Shown piece by piece: positions 26,745 to 37,727 of a stretch of DNA of 64,000 nucleotides. Source of the DNA: Sipunculus nudus (taxonomy: Eukaryota; Annelida; Sipuncula; Golfingiida; Sipunculidae); contig CM049308.1 in NCBI GenBank assembly GCA_026874595.1, forward strand, positions 49,216,124 to 49,280,123. The letters run 5' to 3'. Each line of letters starts with the position of its first letter. Position 1 is the stretch's first letter. The translations under genes and the position numbers were made by a program. Under the pieces are notes generated by a model, which saw only the letters and a program-made list of their open reading frames with translations, was not told the DNA's origin and did no database searches.

Positions 26745-27545
26745 CTTTGTTCCTTCGAAATATTAAGGAAAAACCTCCGTTTTCCATAAAAAAAGCCATT
26801 GTTACACTTCAAGGCTGCCTAATATCAAAACCACTAATCTGAATTCACATTCTTTCATACATTTTCTATGAACATACCAAAAATCAGGTCAGTATTGGTT
26901 ATTATTGAAGTTATGGGCCAAAATATAATGCAATTTTTAAAAAAATCAGGAAATATATTTACTTACCTAACATGAGAATTGCTGAACCTAGAGACTTTTT
27001 TTTTCAGGAATATAACTTTATTTAATCAAGATTCAATTGTTTACCCAAAATGAGATCTGAATTTTGCAAATTATTCAAGTTATTAGCATAAATAATAAAT
27101 CAGTACCTTAAATTTTGTCCAACTTTGGCACTGTTGATTTAATTTTCACAGCATATATACAAAAGGATTTAATCTTTTAAAATCTGAAATTTCAAAGAAA
27201 TTGATTGGAAAGAATAGCTTTATTCACGTTTTCATACACCATGTCAAGTGTTGTTTACATCTAGCCAACCTAGTAGTACAGCCTTCACTTGCATTATGTA
27301 ACCCACCCCAGGCAGCTTGCTTTGGCTCAGCTTGGCCACCATACCAGCAGGCTTCCCCTCTGCCCTGCACTCCCCCCCCCAGATGGTGCATAAACTAGAT
27401 GAATGTTATTATTTTCTATATTTGATTCATTCTTATTCTAGGCTATGCTACATTTTAGATTTTGTATTGTACCACCAGGGTTAAAATTATTAAAGTGTAC
27501 ATTTAATTGTGTCCACAAAGTGGTGTATTGCTATGAAAGTGTGGA
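26745..27545 (+). mobile_element. Family A core fragment (no 5' end)
   Basis: It shares order and wording with the family A interior at 29097-29700 and 29780-30330. Shared phrases include ATTAAGGAAAAACCTC, CTGCCTAATATCAAAACCAC and 'TTGTTTACATC'. It ends in a C9 tract and a CATAAACTAGATGAATG phrase that recurs at 60985. No 5' terminus was found; it is probably a truncated copy. Confidence 0.5.
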
Positions 27546-28877
27546 TGTTCATCAGATAAGTAATTCCTTACTTCAGAAGAGTAAAAACTTCACCAGGTGA
27601 GTAATTGACTATTAATTCCAGTAATAAATTAAAACTGGGATAGTAATTAGCACAATGACATTGTTTGTCCCTCATTCAACCAACAGTGTGTATACTTTAT
27701 TTGAAAAGATGTTTTATTTTATCAAATTTACTGAATCTTTTAATTTATTTTGGTGAATAAAATTAAGCATGTACTGAAAACTCCAATGTGCAAAACATTT
27801 TAATAGTGATTCAAGGAATATTCTTTATTTTCTTTTAAATTCAGTTTAAACATTTATGATTTAAAAATAATAAAATATATGTGTATGCATAATATAACCC
27901 AATATGAGCTACACACTGGATATATGATGATTGCAACTTTTGAAACAATTCTAATATTTTAACTTGTAGTTTCAGTTTTTTACTTTGTATATATAATGAT
28001 TGCAACTTTTGCAACAATTCTAATATTTAAACTTATATTTTCAGTTTTTTTTCATTAAAAATTTATAAAACCTGTAAATAAAAAAAATGATTCAGATAAA
28101 AACTTCTTAATGTTAAAAGTGGATATGCTTAAAAAAATAGGCTTATATATAAACTTAAATGCATTATTCCCTTGAAAGTGAAATAAAGGTATTAGTCCAT
28201 TCTGTCCACTTGCCTGTCCATCTGTAAATTTTGATATGCATCACAGTATCTCAAAACTTTTACTGTTTTTCTTCATGACAGTCTTGTCAGAGTATTAGTT
28301 TGCAATCATATACTTAGAACTTTACTATAACCAAGTAGGAGGGCCCCTTTCCTCTTAGCTTTTCATATTCTTATATAAATGAAAAACATTACAATAGGTT
28401 ATTTCTACATCCACCTTCATGCTACCCTCACTTTTCCCTTCTCAGAACCCCATCCCAAAGTCATCCCAAAGTTTACCTTGAAGACCTGGTCACTGATGAG
28501 ATGCGGAGGCATACAGTGTTTCGTTGATATTTGACTGGTTTCTATTGTTGGATATATAAAGAATAGGTTGATGTGAGGAACACATGAAAGATTAATTAAA
28601 TGTACGTTGCAAGGAAACTGTTCCTGAAGAAAATATATGCATACATCGTAAGTAGCAGAAGCGGACCCAGTGGGACTCCATGCAGTGGGTCCGTATCCCA
28701 TTTTCAACCACCGCAACCTTCTTTTCATCGTATTAGACACATTTTGAGGCTTGAAACCCCTGCGAACCACCCAACCCAACCCAACCCCAGCCCTGTTCCT
28801 GAAACAGGGACCTTGAATAAGGTTTTGTCATTAATCCTCCTGGGTTAACTCTCCATTTCATAAAGCGAGAAGCATGT
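27546..28877. other. Non-coding stretch, no gene recognised
   Basis: AT-rich sequence with an internal imperfect duplication (ATGATTGCAACTTTTG near 27928 and 27996). A GC-richer patch at 28660-28800 carries inverted CGGACCCA/TGGGTCCG. A 120-codon minus ORF (28417-28779) crosses this patch but resembles nothing known and is not called. Confidence 0.5.
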
Positions 28878-28883
28878 GTTTTT

Positions 28884-31854
28884 AGCTCAGCTGACTATAA
28901 GTCATCTGAGCTATAGTCGTGGTCCATTGTCCGTCGTCCGTCCGTCTGTCCGTCCGTCCGTCCGTCCGTCCCTCCGTCCGTCCGTCCGTAGATGTGGCAC
29001 GTTTTGAAACCGTAAGACCTAGGAATCCAAAATTTGGCATAATGTTAGATGTTCCCAAGATCTCCTACCAAGCCGAAAACTGGGTCTTTGCAACTTCGTT
29101 CCTTTGAGAAATTAAGGAAAAACCTCAATTTTTTATTAAAAACTATTTTCACACTTCAGGACTGCCTAATATCAAAACCACTCATCTGTTTATCCTCATA
29201 TTTACCATAAATATTCCTCTATATAGTTCCTATGTACATGCCAGAAATTATGTCTGTATTATTTAATTTAAAAAAGTTATGGGCCCAAACAATGCATTTT
29301 GTAAAAAATCAGGAAAGATATTTGATCACTTAACACAAAAAATGTTAAAGCTATCGACCTTTTTTCCAGTAATATAACTTTAATTAATCAAAATTAAATT
29401 GTATACCCAAAATTAGATGAAAATCTTTTAAATTTTCTAAAATATTAATAAAAATAAAAAATTGGTACCTTAAATTTAGCCCAACTTTGACCATGGCACG
29501 TTTTTTTCCTGTAAGTACTGTGGATTCAATTTTCACAGCATGTTTTTGTTAGCATTTCAACTGTTTACACCAAAAATTTGAAACCAGTTGATCAAAAACT
29601 GTAGATTTTAATAAGTTTTCAAGCACCATGTAACATATTGTTTACATCAAGCTAGTGTTATGCAGTTTGCAAGAGCTCAGCTCCCCAGCTTCAGCTCTTA
29701 GTTCCTTAAATTCGGCATACAGTTAGATGTCTCCAAAATCCCCTACCATGCCAAGAATTTGGTCACTAGGACTTAATACCTTCGAGATATTAATGAAAAA
29801 CTTCATTTTTCCATTAAAAACCCTTTGGTATACTTCAAGACTGACTTATATCAAAACCACTGATCTGACTTTAATCATAAATAATATACATATTTTTCAT
29901 TCTCTATGCACATGCCAGAATGATGTCAGTATTGCGTAATTGTTTTAAGTTATGGGCCCAAACATAATGCACTTTGTAAAAAATCAAGAAATATATTTAT
30001 TAACAAGGGCATTGCTGAAGCTAGAGATTTTTTTGTCAGGGTTGTAACATTATTTAATCAAGATTCAATTGAATACCCAAAATTAGTTCTGAATTTTTCA
30101 AATTTTATAAGTTATTAGTATAAATATAAAATTAGTACCTTAAATTTTGCCCAACTGTGACCATGACACGTTTGTGTCCTGTGAGCACTGTTGATATAAT
30201 TTTCATATCATGCACACATTAGGATTTCAGCTTTTTAGTTTAGAAAGCTGAAAGAAATTGGCCAAAAATTGTAGCTTTTATTAATGTTTTTTATGAGACC
30301 CTGTCAGACTTTGGCTCTCTCCAGCCCCTCTTGAGTCACCTGTATGTTGACCTTGTTGACCTTTCATCAAATTATGCACGCTTGAGGCGAGGCATACAGG
30401 AATCCAGGCAGCTTATGGCCAGCCACAGTTGATCCAGGTGTCCAACCCAACTCATCTAGTAGTTTTAACCAACAACATAACAATAAACAATAAATTAATA
30501 AATTTTTATTGGTTTTTAATAACAAATTAAAGAAAAATAGAAAAGGAATTTGTTAGTTTATAATAACAGGAAATTAACTTGCAGTTACTGATGATATAAG
30601 AATCTTGTATCGATGGGTAGAATGTCACATATTCCAAATAACACCATGCAGTCACCTATGGCATTTTTCAGTTCAATTTTAATGATAAAGAAGTAAATCA
30701 TATTATTCATTACTAATCATTAGGGATCATATGAAGGAAATTAATGATAGACAAAGATGCAGTTGATAATATTAATCTAGATTCCTACTGTGTCTAGTGT
30801 GTACATTGATGTGAAATTAGTCCAAAATGAATTTTTTACAGTTATTTTTTAATATAAATAAAAGCCATAAGATCATTATTTAAATGTGTGAATTTTGTAT
30901 ATTCTGGATTCTCAACATCATTGGTTGGTGAAACTGAATAAATACCAGACATGGTGCGAATACTTTGTAATTGTATTTATATACGAATATGATTAAAGGT
31001 AAAAAGGATAGGGTTTTTATAGTCTGATATCACCGACGATGTCAGTCTCATCCAACTTTGCCTTCCTGGTCTTTCGGGCCTGTTCATTCTTGTAGCTTTT
31101 CTCGGCTCCCTTGGGAGCATACAACCCGAGCTGCCATATCAGGCGCAAGAGGGTTATTCGTTCTACATTTGCCTACCTCCCATGACCAGTACCCATTCAC
31201 TCCTGGGTCGAGAGAGCGCACCCTTGTGGTAAAGACTTTGCCTAAGAGTCTTAGCGCAGACGGCGGTCAGAACGGGACGCGAACCCAAGACCCTGCGGTC
31301 ACAAGTCCAGCGCCCTATCCATTACGCCACCACGCTCCACAATTATGTACTCCATTATAAAATTTCTTGCATAAAGAATAGGAATTCAGGTAAAAATGAA
31401 AGTATATGAATACTCGTGCAAATACTTTCAAAATGTATTCATGAATGCATTCATGAATATATTCTTTAATATTATTTTAATAATCATATCAGTTATATTT
31501 CATTTTAAAAAATCATATGATTCTCTTATTATTTTTTATAAAAATTATATTTGGGACAATATTTGTAATTTTTTTTAATAAATAGTTAAACTCTTATATT
31601 ATATGTTCTGCTTATAAGTTATATGGCCAAGTCAAAATCTGTGTGACAATAGTACTCCATTTGTTAATAAAATAAATGAAATCAATCCTCTTCCCTGTCT
31701 CCAAAGGTACTATCAAAATCATACATAAGCTAAACAACAACTCATAATACAGCTTATATTTATTACCACACAAAACCAGCATGTGCCTCATTTCTAAATA
31801 ATATTTTTTTATCATATATAACAGCTGAGCGTCGTGACCCATAGGTCCCTTGTT
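28884..31854 (+). mobile_element. Family A Helentron/HINE-like element with nested SINE
   Basis: The 5' end is TTTTTAGCTCAGCTGACTAT, followed by a GTCC tetranucleotide tract (28926-28990). The 3' end is CAGCTGAGCGTCGTGACCC plus TAGGTCCCTTGTT (31822-31854). Two to three units of about 690 bp, sharing ATTAAGGAAAAACCTC and CAAAACCACTCATCTG, form the interior. A minus-strand SINE (31028-31338) appears inserted in the 3' part. Non-coding. Confidence 0.55.
31028..31338 (-). mobile_element. tRNA-derived SINE
   Basis: Read on the minus strand from 31338, the head looks like a tRNA. It has an A-box-like TGGCGTAATGG (31319-31329) and a B-box GGGTTCGCGTCCC (31274-31286) at about the right spacing for an internal RNA polymerase III promoter. 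A unique body of about 240 bp follows. A V-SINE of the molluscan RUDI kind is possible but unproven from memory. The clover leaf is not intact enough to call a functional tRNA. The 3' edge is approximate. Confidence 0.65.
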
Positions 31855-32529
31855 CTCTTTTACTGACCAAGCACATGGGTCAAATCCCTCATTGAAAGCA
31901 AGCGTTATTAATATGAACAATAGTCCTTAGTGTTAGAGGTTAAGTGACCACAATGCACGCATTCTGGTGATTGCCGAAGGCAGTACGGCTGGGCTCGGTA
32001 AAAATAACGGAAAAATCACTCAAAATTATATGTACATTAAAAATTATTTATTTTCATATTGCCTATGTCACTGCGGGGATAATAACCTTTCAAATGATGT
32101 ATGGCACAATATTGTACACAACGCGTTTTAGAGAACATTGTGAACAAACGTGAACTGAATTCCTTTTATAAGTAATAGATGGGATTATACATGCATAGAG
32201 TAAAATGTCTGTAGAACATTTTAAGCTTGTACAGGCATCTGAAACATAAAATTTACCATTTCTTGGTTCTCTTCTATGCATGAAAATGGCAGACAAGGTG
32301 CATATGCTTTTTTGAGAGTTTTTTTTTTAAATAGCAGATTTGTGACAACTAGAAACTGCCAGTAAATTTTTGAAAGTCTGGATCACACCCAAAACCAGGC
32401 TGCAAGTTACTTGTGAAGGGTTTTGCTGGCAAATACATTTGTGAGACTTTTGATCAAATGGGCCCTGGTTTGTAATCAGTACACATTTTATCATCATGAG
32501 GTTCTCCATTCCTCTAACCACCAGGCCTG
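31855..32529. other. Unique non-coding spacer
   Basis: No gene or repeat end was recognised; ORFs here are 60-69 codons and unremarkable. Confidence 0.5.
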
Positions 32530-33316
32530 TAATGGCATTTGTCCTTTGTCTGTCCGTCTGTCCATCCGTTTACCAGGCACAAGTTGTAACCACTGGATCT
32601 GGAATCTGCTAACTTGACATCCAAGGAGGCCATGAAAAATCTCCTTGGGAACCAAAAACGAGGACCCTGTTACCCATATCCTCTGAGCTACCCCCAAGAA
32701 TAAATATGCCAGTATCTGAATAACTAATTAATGTATTGTTCGCCATGATTCTTTGAATGCATATTAATCAGTGTTTCATTAGTTCTTTCAGACTGGTGGA
32801 GCCACTTGTATTTTTTTTCAATTTTAACACATTTTCTTCATTATTTTTTAGACTTTCCAATGAAGCAGTCTGGTTGTTGATAGGGCACAAATTGTAACCG
32901 TTAGACCTAGAATCCTCTAACTGTACATTCTGGTAGGTCTTAGGCAAATCTTTTTTGAAAGCTGAAATTTGGTCATAGTGAACTATATTCTACAAGTTAT
33001 GTGAAGAATTTGAGTACCCTGTTGGACAGTTTTGCATGATTGGTTACAGTTGGACTTAGAAACTTCTAATTTGATTAAGATCCAAGGAGGCAGGTACTGT
33101 AATAATTTTTTTGAAAAATGAATAATGTCACTGTGACCTATATTCTGCTAGCTGTGTGACAGAATGTGATTAAACACTCACAAGGGCTTATGGACACAAA
33201 TGGTAACAGCTGGATGTGGAATAAAGCCACTGTCACCTATATCTAAGGTCTTTCGGCAAAATGTATGACTCTGAACACTCTTGGAGTCATGTGACGATGG
33301 CCCAGGGGCCACTTGT
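32530..33316 (+). mobile_element. Family A fragment, 5'-eroded
   Basis: Contains the family A signature GTCTGTCCGTCTGTCC, then CAGGCACAAGTTGTAACC and repeated CACAAATTGTAACCG-type lines. It ends with a degraded palindrome (GGCCCAGGGGCC) and ACTTGTT. The canonical TTTTTAGCTCAGCTGACT start is missing. Confidence 0.5.
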
Positions 33317-34573
33317 TACTGTAAGTAAAATTTATCACAACAGTTACAAATGCAATCTGATTTTACAAACAAATATGTGACAAACACTATGTGTGAAGTC
33401 TTATCACCTCCCTAATAGTTGAAGATTAAAATCATGTGCCTACTGCCATGAGACTTTCAGCAGTGTGGTATTTATCTTGTGGGTAATTGTCATGGAATCA
33501 ATTAGGTACAGGTACACTTGAACTGGCAGATTGTTGAATGATTTGTAGGCATTACAAAACACCCAGTACCACCAAGAGGTTTACTCTGTATGGTGAACAG
33601 GGGCCAAAATAATTCAGAATGAAAAGATTTTAAGTCAAGGTTATAGTGAATTCCTTCATATGCGAGTGCCACACAGGGATGGCAAACTGCCAAATAAAGC
33701 ACAATAAACACTCTCTGTCACAGAAGATATCCTGTCACTGAGACCCCTGAACTTGTTTACATTCTCCTGATATTTTTGTCCCCTATTGTAATAATAACTG
33801 GGGGGGGGGGGTAGGGAAAGAGGTCTGTAAAACACAGAAGCAACATTTCTTCCCTCTTGAACATGATAAGGAACTATTTTACTGTGTTTAAACAAGTTGT
33901 GACAGAAGTCTTGAAGCAAATCTGCCTGAGAGAGAATCTGTCCTGATCACAGCAGTCAAAACACCATTTGTTTGTCAAGATTTCTTTGGTTTAGGGTTAT
34001 TTGCAAAAAAATTATCTGATTAGGATTGAGGGTTTGTGGTCATATATGCTCTCCAAAGTGAAATAGACGCATATATTTAAATATATCTAGTTTAAATTAA
34101 AGTCGTGAATCCAATTTGTTTAATGTGAATTGTAATACAGTCATTAAATAACATTTTAAGAATATGCCAGGCTGAACAGATATGTAACTTGTAGCAGAAA
34201 TTGATGGACACAAATTAAATAGATACATCTATATATGTACAGGGTACAGGTTAACAGTGACCTATGGCTATCCCATGTCACAGGACCTGGACAGTCAGCT
34301 GGTAAAACACGTCAGGCTTTCTCAACTGGGGAACTGGTTAGATTTCTGGCGTGGCTATGAGGTTCAGTTTTAGTGGCCTGTCCAAGGTCTGACAGGTTTC
34401 TCTGGGTTCTCCAGTTTCCTCCACCTATTGACACTACTGAACACTACTGTCTGTGACCAGTATTAGTTATGATTATAATTAACCTGTAAAATTCATGTAA
34501 AAAAATAAATAAAGTTTAAAGGCAGTCATTGATGTGCTTGTGTTTGACAATACGGACCCCTGGATGGACCTGT

Positions 34574-34607
<34 letters not shown>

Positions 34608-35059
34608 ATCACAGTTACCAGCTGTGTACCAGCAGCTCGTTATTGATTGATTCTCTGTTTGATATAATTAACACTCTTACAGTGTATTAACATTGCAATG
34701 TGAACACTGGTTCCAGTTGAAGTCTTTAATGTTTCAACAACTGACAAGTCAGGTATAAGATGACTTTAGATTTTTAAGAAGTTATTAAAGCAATCTCCCG
34801 GTTAAAGGTCAAGGTCATCTGATGAGGGAACCTTATTTAACAGACCATCACGCCTGGACTCTCAGTGATGTCATGTCATGGCTTTAATTAATAACAGTCA
34901 CATGATCACCATAATAAACAGTGGTGCTGTGCTGATCACTAAGGTTGAGCATAATATGGCTAAAATTATATTTGTCCATGTACACTTGGTCACAGTATAC
35001 ATTAAGTAATATATCTCATTTTTGGACAATAGGCCCCAGTTGATGTTATTAAAATAATC
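33317..35059. other. Non-coding stretch with CA microsatellite
   Basis: Mostly unique. It contains a 12-G tract (33800-33811), an (AC)n microsatellite (34575-34605) and one isolated AAAGGTCAAGGTCA near 34804. No gene was recognised. Confidence 0.55.
34575..34605. repeat. (AC)n microsatellite
   Basis: About 15 uninterrupted AC dinucleotides. Confidence 0.97.
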
Positions 35060-35545
35060 ATTTATATCCGCCTAAACAAAGTTTTGTGAATACTATGTTT
35101 TTGACCAGGGTCTGCCGCTGCCAGTGTTAATTTCCGGAATAGAACTCTGTGACCACTGGACAGATTTTTCCCAAATTTGGCACTATAATTGTGAACTGGT
35201 GCCAATATATTTTGTGTTGACCTCTGACCTTTCTTCTCTGCAGTGCATCCATCTTTGCATCTGTTTTGACATATTTGCCCACATATCTTGGGACTCCTTC
35301 GACCAATTGGGCTGAAATTTTGCATAATTGTGGCCCTTGGATAGCTTTATAAAATACACAAATGGTAGCACCACCTTCAACCATTTTTGCACAGCATCCA
35401 TCTGTTCATCTGCCTTGGGTTAAAATCATTTATATATCTGCAGTGGTGTGAACTTAAACACCTGAAATTTTGCATATGCATACATCTTTAATAGAGTTCT
35501 TTCTCTTTCAGATATCAGGTGGCATCACCTACAGTCATGTTTACA
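35060..35545 (-). mobile_element. Family E repeat fragment (inverted copy)
   Basis: The reverse complement matches the plus-strand copy at about 41440-42065. Shared phrases include the AAAACTCTGTTTTGGCGG and GGTTACGGAGGAGTTCTCC types, degraded here. It contains one AGGTGGCATCACCTA variant of the recurring palindrome. Edges are approximate. Confidence 0.45.
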
Positions 35546-35887
35546 TGGCAGACATCCATGCTAATATGCAACACATCTCACTATTTCCCCTTGCCACTCA
35601 ATCCATGCCTCACTTCACCAATCCAACTCCGATTAAGGTGGATACACCTGTTCCCTTGTTGAATACCTGTATTCTAGTAAAAAAAAATGCAGTATTCACA
35701 TCAAAATATGTTTTTATAATAACTTAAATAAGTCTACCATCTGGTAGAATTACTTTTTTATATTTTCATTTATAAAGCTATTTTATCAGTCTATGCTATA
35801 AGGTGCATATTAAATGTTATAGTTATAGGAGGTGAAAAAATGGCTGATGGATTAAGTTAAAACAAACTTGGCTAATGATGTCAACTA

Positions 35888-37110
35888 CTGTGGTTGTCTT
35901 CTTATTTGCGGTGGTTTCAAATTCGCGATATTCGCGGTCGCTCCCTGACCGCGAAAATGAAACCGCGCAGTTTTGAATGCACATATACAAGACCATAATC
36001 ATTAATTTCAGAAGCTGTTGATAGTTTGCCACAGTTGATATTTATCTTCAGCTACGTAGTGATTGTCCATCGAGCCTGGTGCATATACGTTAAATGATTC
36101 AGGGAGAATGCTGGGCCCATTTTAAATAATATCGGTTGGCTTTGATGCAAAAAACCGGGATCCTTTGCAGGTGCGTGCTAACTCCGGCGGACGCGCCCAG
36201 CAGTTATTCCTTTCCCACGGCACATGACTGGAAAGTGTCAATGCCCGCTGGGCAGTAATTTTTAAAAATTACGTGTATGTGTGCCAAGTAAGATGACATC
36301 CGGTGCCGCTTAAAAATGAATATTGAGTAGAAGGTACTCGTTCACATTGTGCTGTATTTAGTCATGTTAATGAAATAAAATTTGCCACTAAAGTAGTGAA
36401 CATAGCCGCTAGGGTTGCGCCACCTTGTAATTGTATAAAAGACTAATTCTGTGAAATCATAACGCGCCAAACGATGTATGATTGGCTAGTGATGATGTGA
36501 GTTTTGAATATGTTTGAAAGGTCGCAGTTCATTTTGGGGCCAAAGTGCCTTAAAACAGTGGAATATTATGTTTTGATTCAGATTTTAACTGTGAGAAACT
36601 GAATACGGTTCCTTCTTCCACCTATATGGAAGTAATTAGCAACATATATAAACGACATTCAAATTATTCTGGGCACATCCCTGCCTTTGATACTAAATCA
36701 AGGGGGCTACCTACAGGCGTCCCTTGTTGGTTGAGCAGGTGATTTTGACTCGACTTTTAATTAACAGGAGTAAGATACCCTTATCAAGACAGTTTCCCTA
36801 AACAAACTAAATATACCGTTTTGTAGTTACAGGTTTGTTTCTCGACACACCTTAATAACATTTGAGTTTTTTTTAATGAGCCTCGGCCCTGAACTAATTA
36901 CAGCCAGCGGGGTGAATGTTCGAACACGCGATATCCGGACAGAGAAATAGGAGACCTAGATAATAGTGAAATCACTGGTAACTGAAACTATTTTTGATAA
37001 TGAAATATACTACTAGACCAATGATAGAGCGCGGAAAAGGAACCCCGTGAAACTTTTAAAAATATAAAAACCGCGAAAATTCAGCCCCGCCAATATAAAG
37101 GGAACCACAG
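35888..37110. mobile_element. TA-flanked TIR DNA transposon, non-autonomous
   Basis: Imperfect terminal inverted repeats of about 40 bp begin CTGTGGTT at both ends (35888 and, inverted, 37110). A TA duplication flanks it (35886-35887 and 37111-37112). The 1,223 bp interior has no transposase ORF. Just inside the left end is a perfect 9 bp hairpin, TTCGCGGTC/GACCGCGAA (35931-35939 with 35947-35955). The element is CpG-rich, consistent with youth. TA target choice is typical of Tc1/mariner-like and some other cut-and-paste families; I do not assign one. It lies about 370 bp upstream of the first stomatin exon in the window. Confidence 0.7.
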
Positions 37111-37143
37111 TATTCATTTGTCTCTACATCTGGTATTGAGCAT

Positions 37144-37350
37144 TTGAGCGGTTTCAGTGTTGGGTTTCAAGAGTGCTGCATTTCAGTATTGTATTTTACA
37201 GGGTTGCATTTTAGTGTGGTATTTCACAGTGCTGTGTTTCACTATGTTTCATTGTGCTACTTTTCACAGTGTCAAGTTTCACAATGTTGTATTTTGGTGT
37301 GTTGCATTTCACAGTGTTATGTTTCACAGTGTTGCATTAAATATGGTTTC
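37144..37350. repeat. Degenerate short tandem repeat, TTTCACAGTGTTG type
   Basis: Roughly a dozen diverged copies of a 13-20 bp word, TTTCACAGTGTTGCA, with variable spacing. It generates Cys/Phe-rich spurious ORFs in two frames. It sits between the TIR element and the stomatin exon. Confidence 0.75.
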
Positions 37351-37482
37351 TATATGGCATGAAATTCATATCAAGAATAGCTTATGATATACTAATGAAT
37401 GATTCCCTTGAAATTCCCAGTTTTGCTTGTAGCCTTAATGATAAGTATGTACAATTAATGGATGTTTTCTTTTCTTTTATAG

Positions 37483-37592
37483 CACCAGAAGGATGTTGTC
37501 AAGGCCTTGGATGTTGCGGGGTCATCCTGAAGGTGTTCTCGCTGTTACTTATTGTGATTACGTTCCCATTCTCTCTGTGTCTCTGTATCAAG
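37483..37592 (+). CDS. Stomatin/MEC-2-like exon: membrane hairpin
   Basis: This 110 nt internal exon encodes 36 full codons plus two bases completing an upstream codon (entry phase 1, exit phase 0). The peptide includes GLGCCGVILKVFSLLLIVIT and then FPFSLCLCIK. Stomatin-family proteins have a short N-terminal region, a hydrophobic hairpin that inserts into the inner leaflet of the plasma membrane with a conserved proline, then the SPFH/PHB domain. This exon matches the hairpin, including the central ITFP proline turn and adjacent Cys residues that are often palmitoylated in the family. Splice signals are good: a TTTTCTTTTATAG acceptor at 37482 and AAG|GTAAGC donor at 37593. The next exon continues the family pattern (CIK followed by IVQEYERA). 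The N-terminal exon upstream was not found. Orthology (STOM, MEC-2 or a stomatin-like protein) cannot be settled from 60 residues. Confidence 0.88.
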
Positions 37593-37727
37593 GTAAGCTT
37601 CTCTCAAATTAATGTCAACGCAATAACTTGAAAAAGAATTTGAGGTACAGTCACCAAACTTGCAGCATTGCTGCACCTTATCAAGGGCTAGGTCAAGTTC
37701 GAACATGGATCACTTTAATGCATTTTT

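Noticed and set aside
31258-31338. Functional tRNA gene on the minus strand
   Set aside because: A and B boxes are present but acceptor and anticodon stems do not pair well, and a long SINE body follows.
31058-31360. 100-codon plus-strand ORF
   Set aside because: It is the antisense of the SINE and has no protein similarity.
35512-35635. Exon-like segment after CTCTTTCAG, ending before a GT
   Set aside because: Its start is the AGGTGGCATCACCTA repeat of family E, and the peptide does not resemble a stomatin N-terminus or any known family.
37144-37387. Cys/Phe-rich ORFs just upstream of the stomatin exon
   Set aside because: They translate a degenerate short tandem repeat in two frames; not contiguous with the exon frame in a meaningful way.
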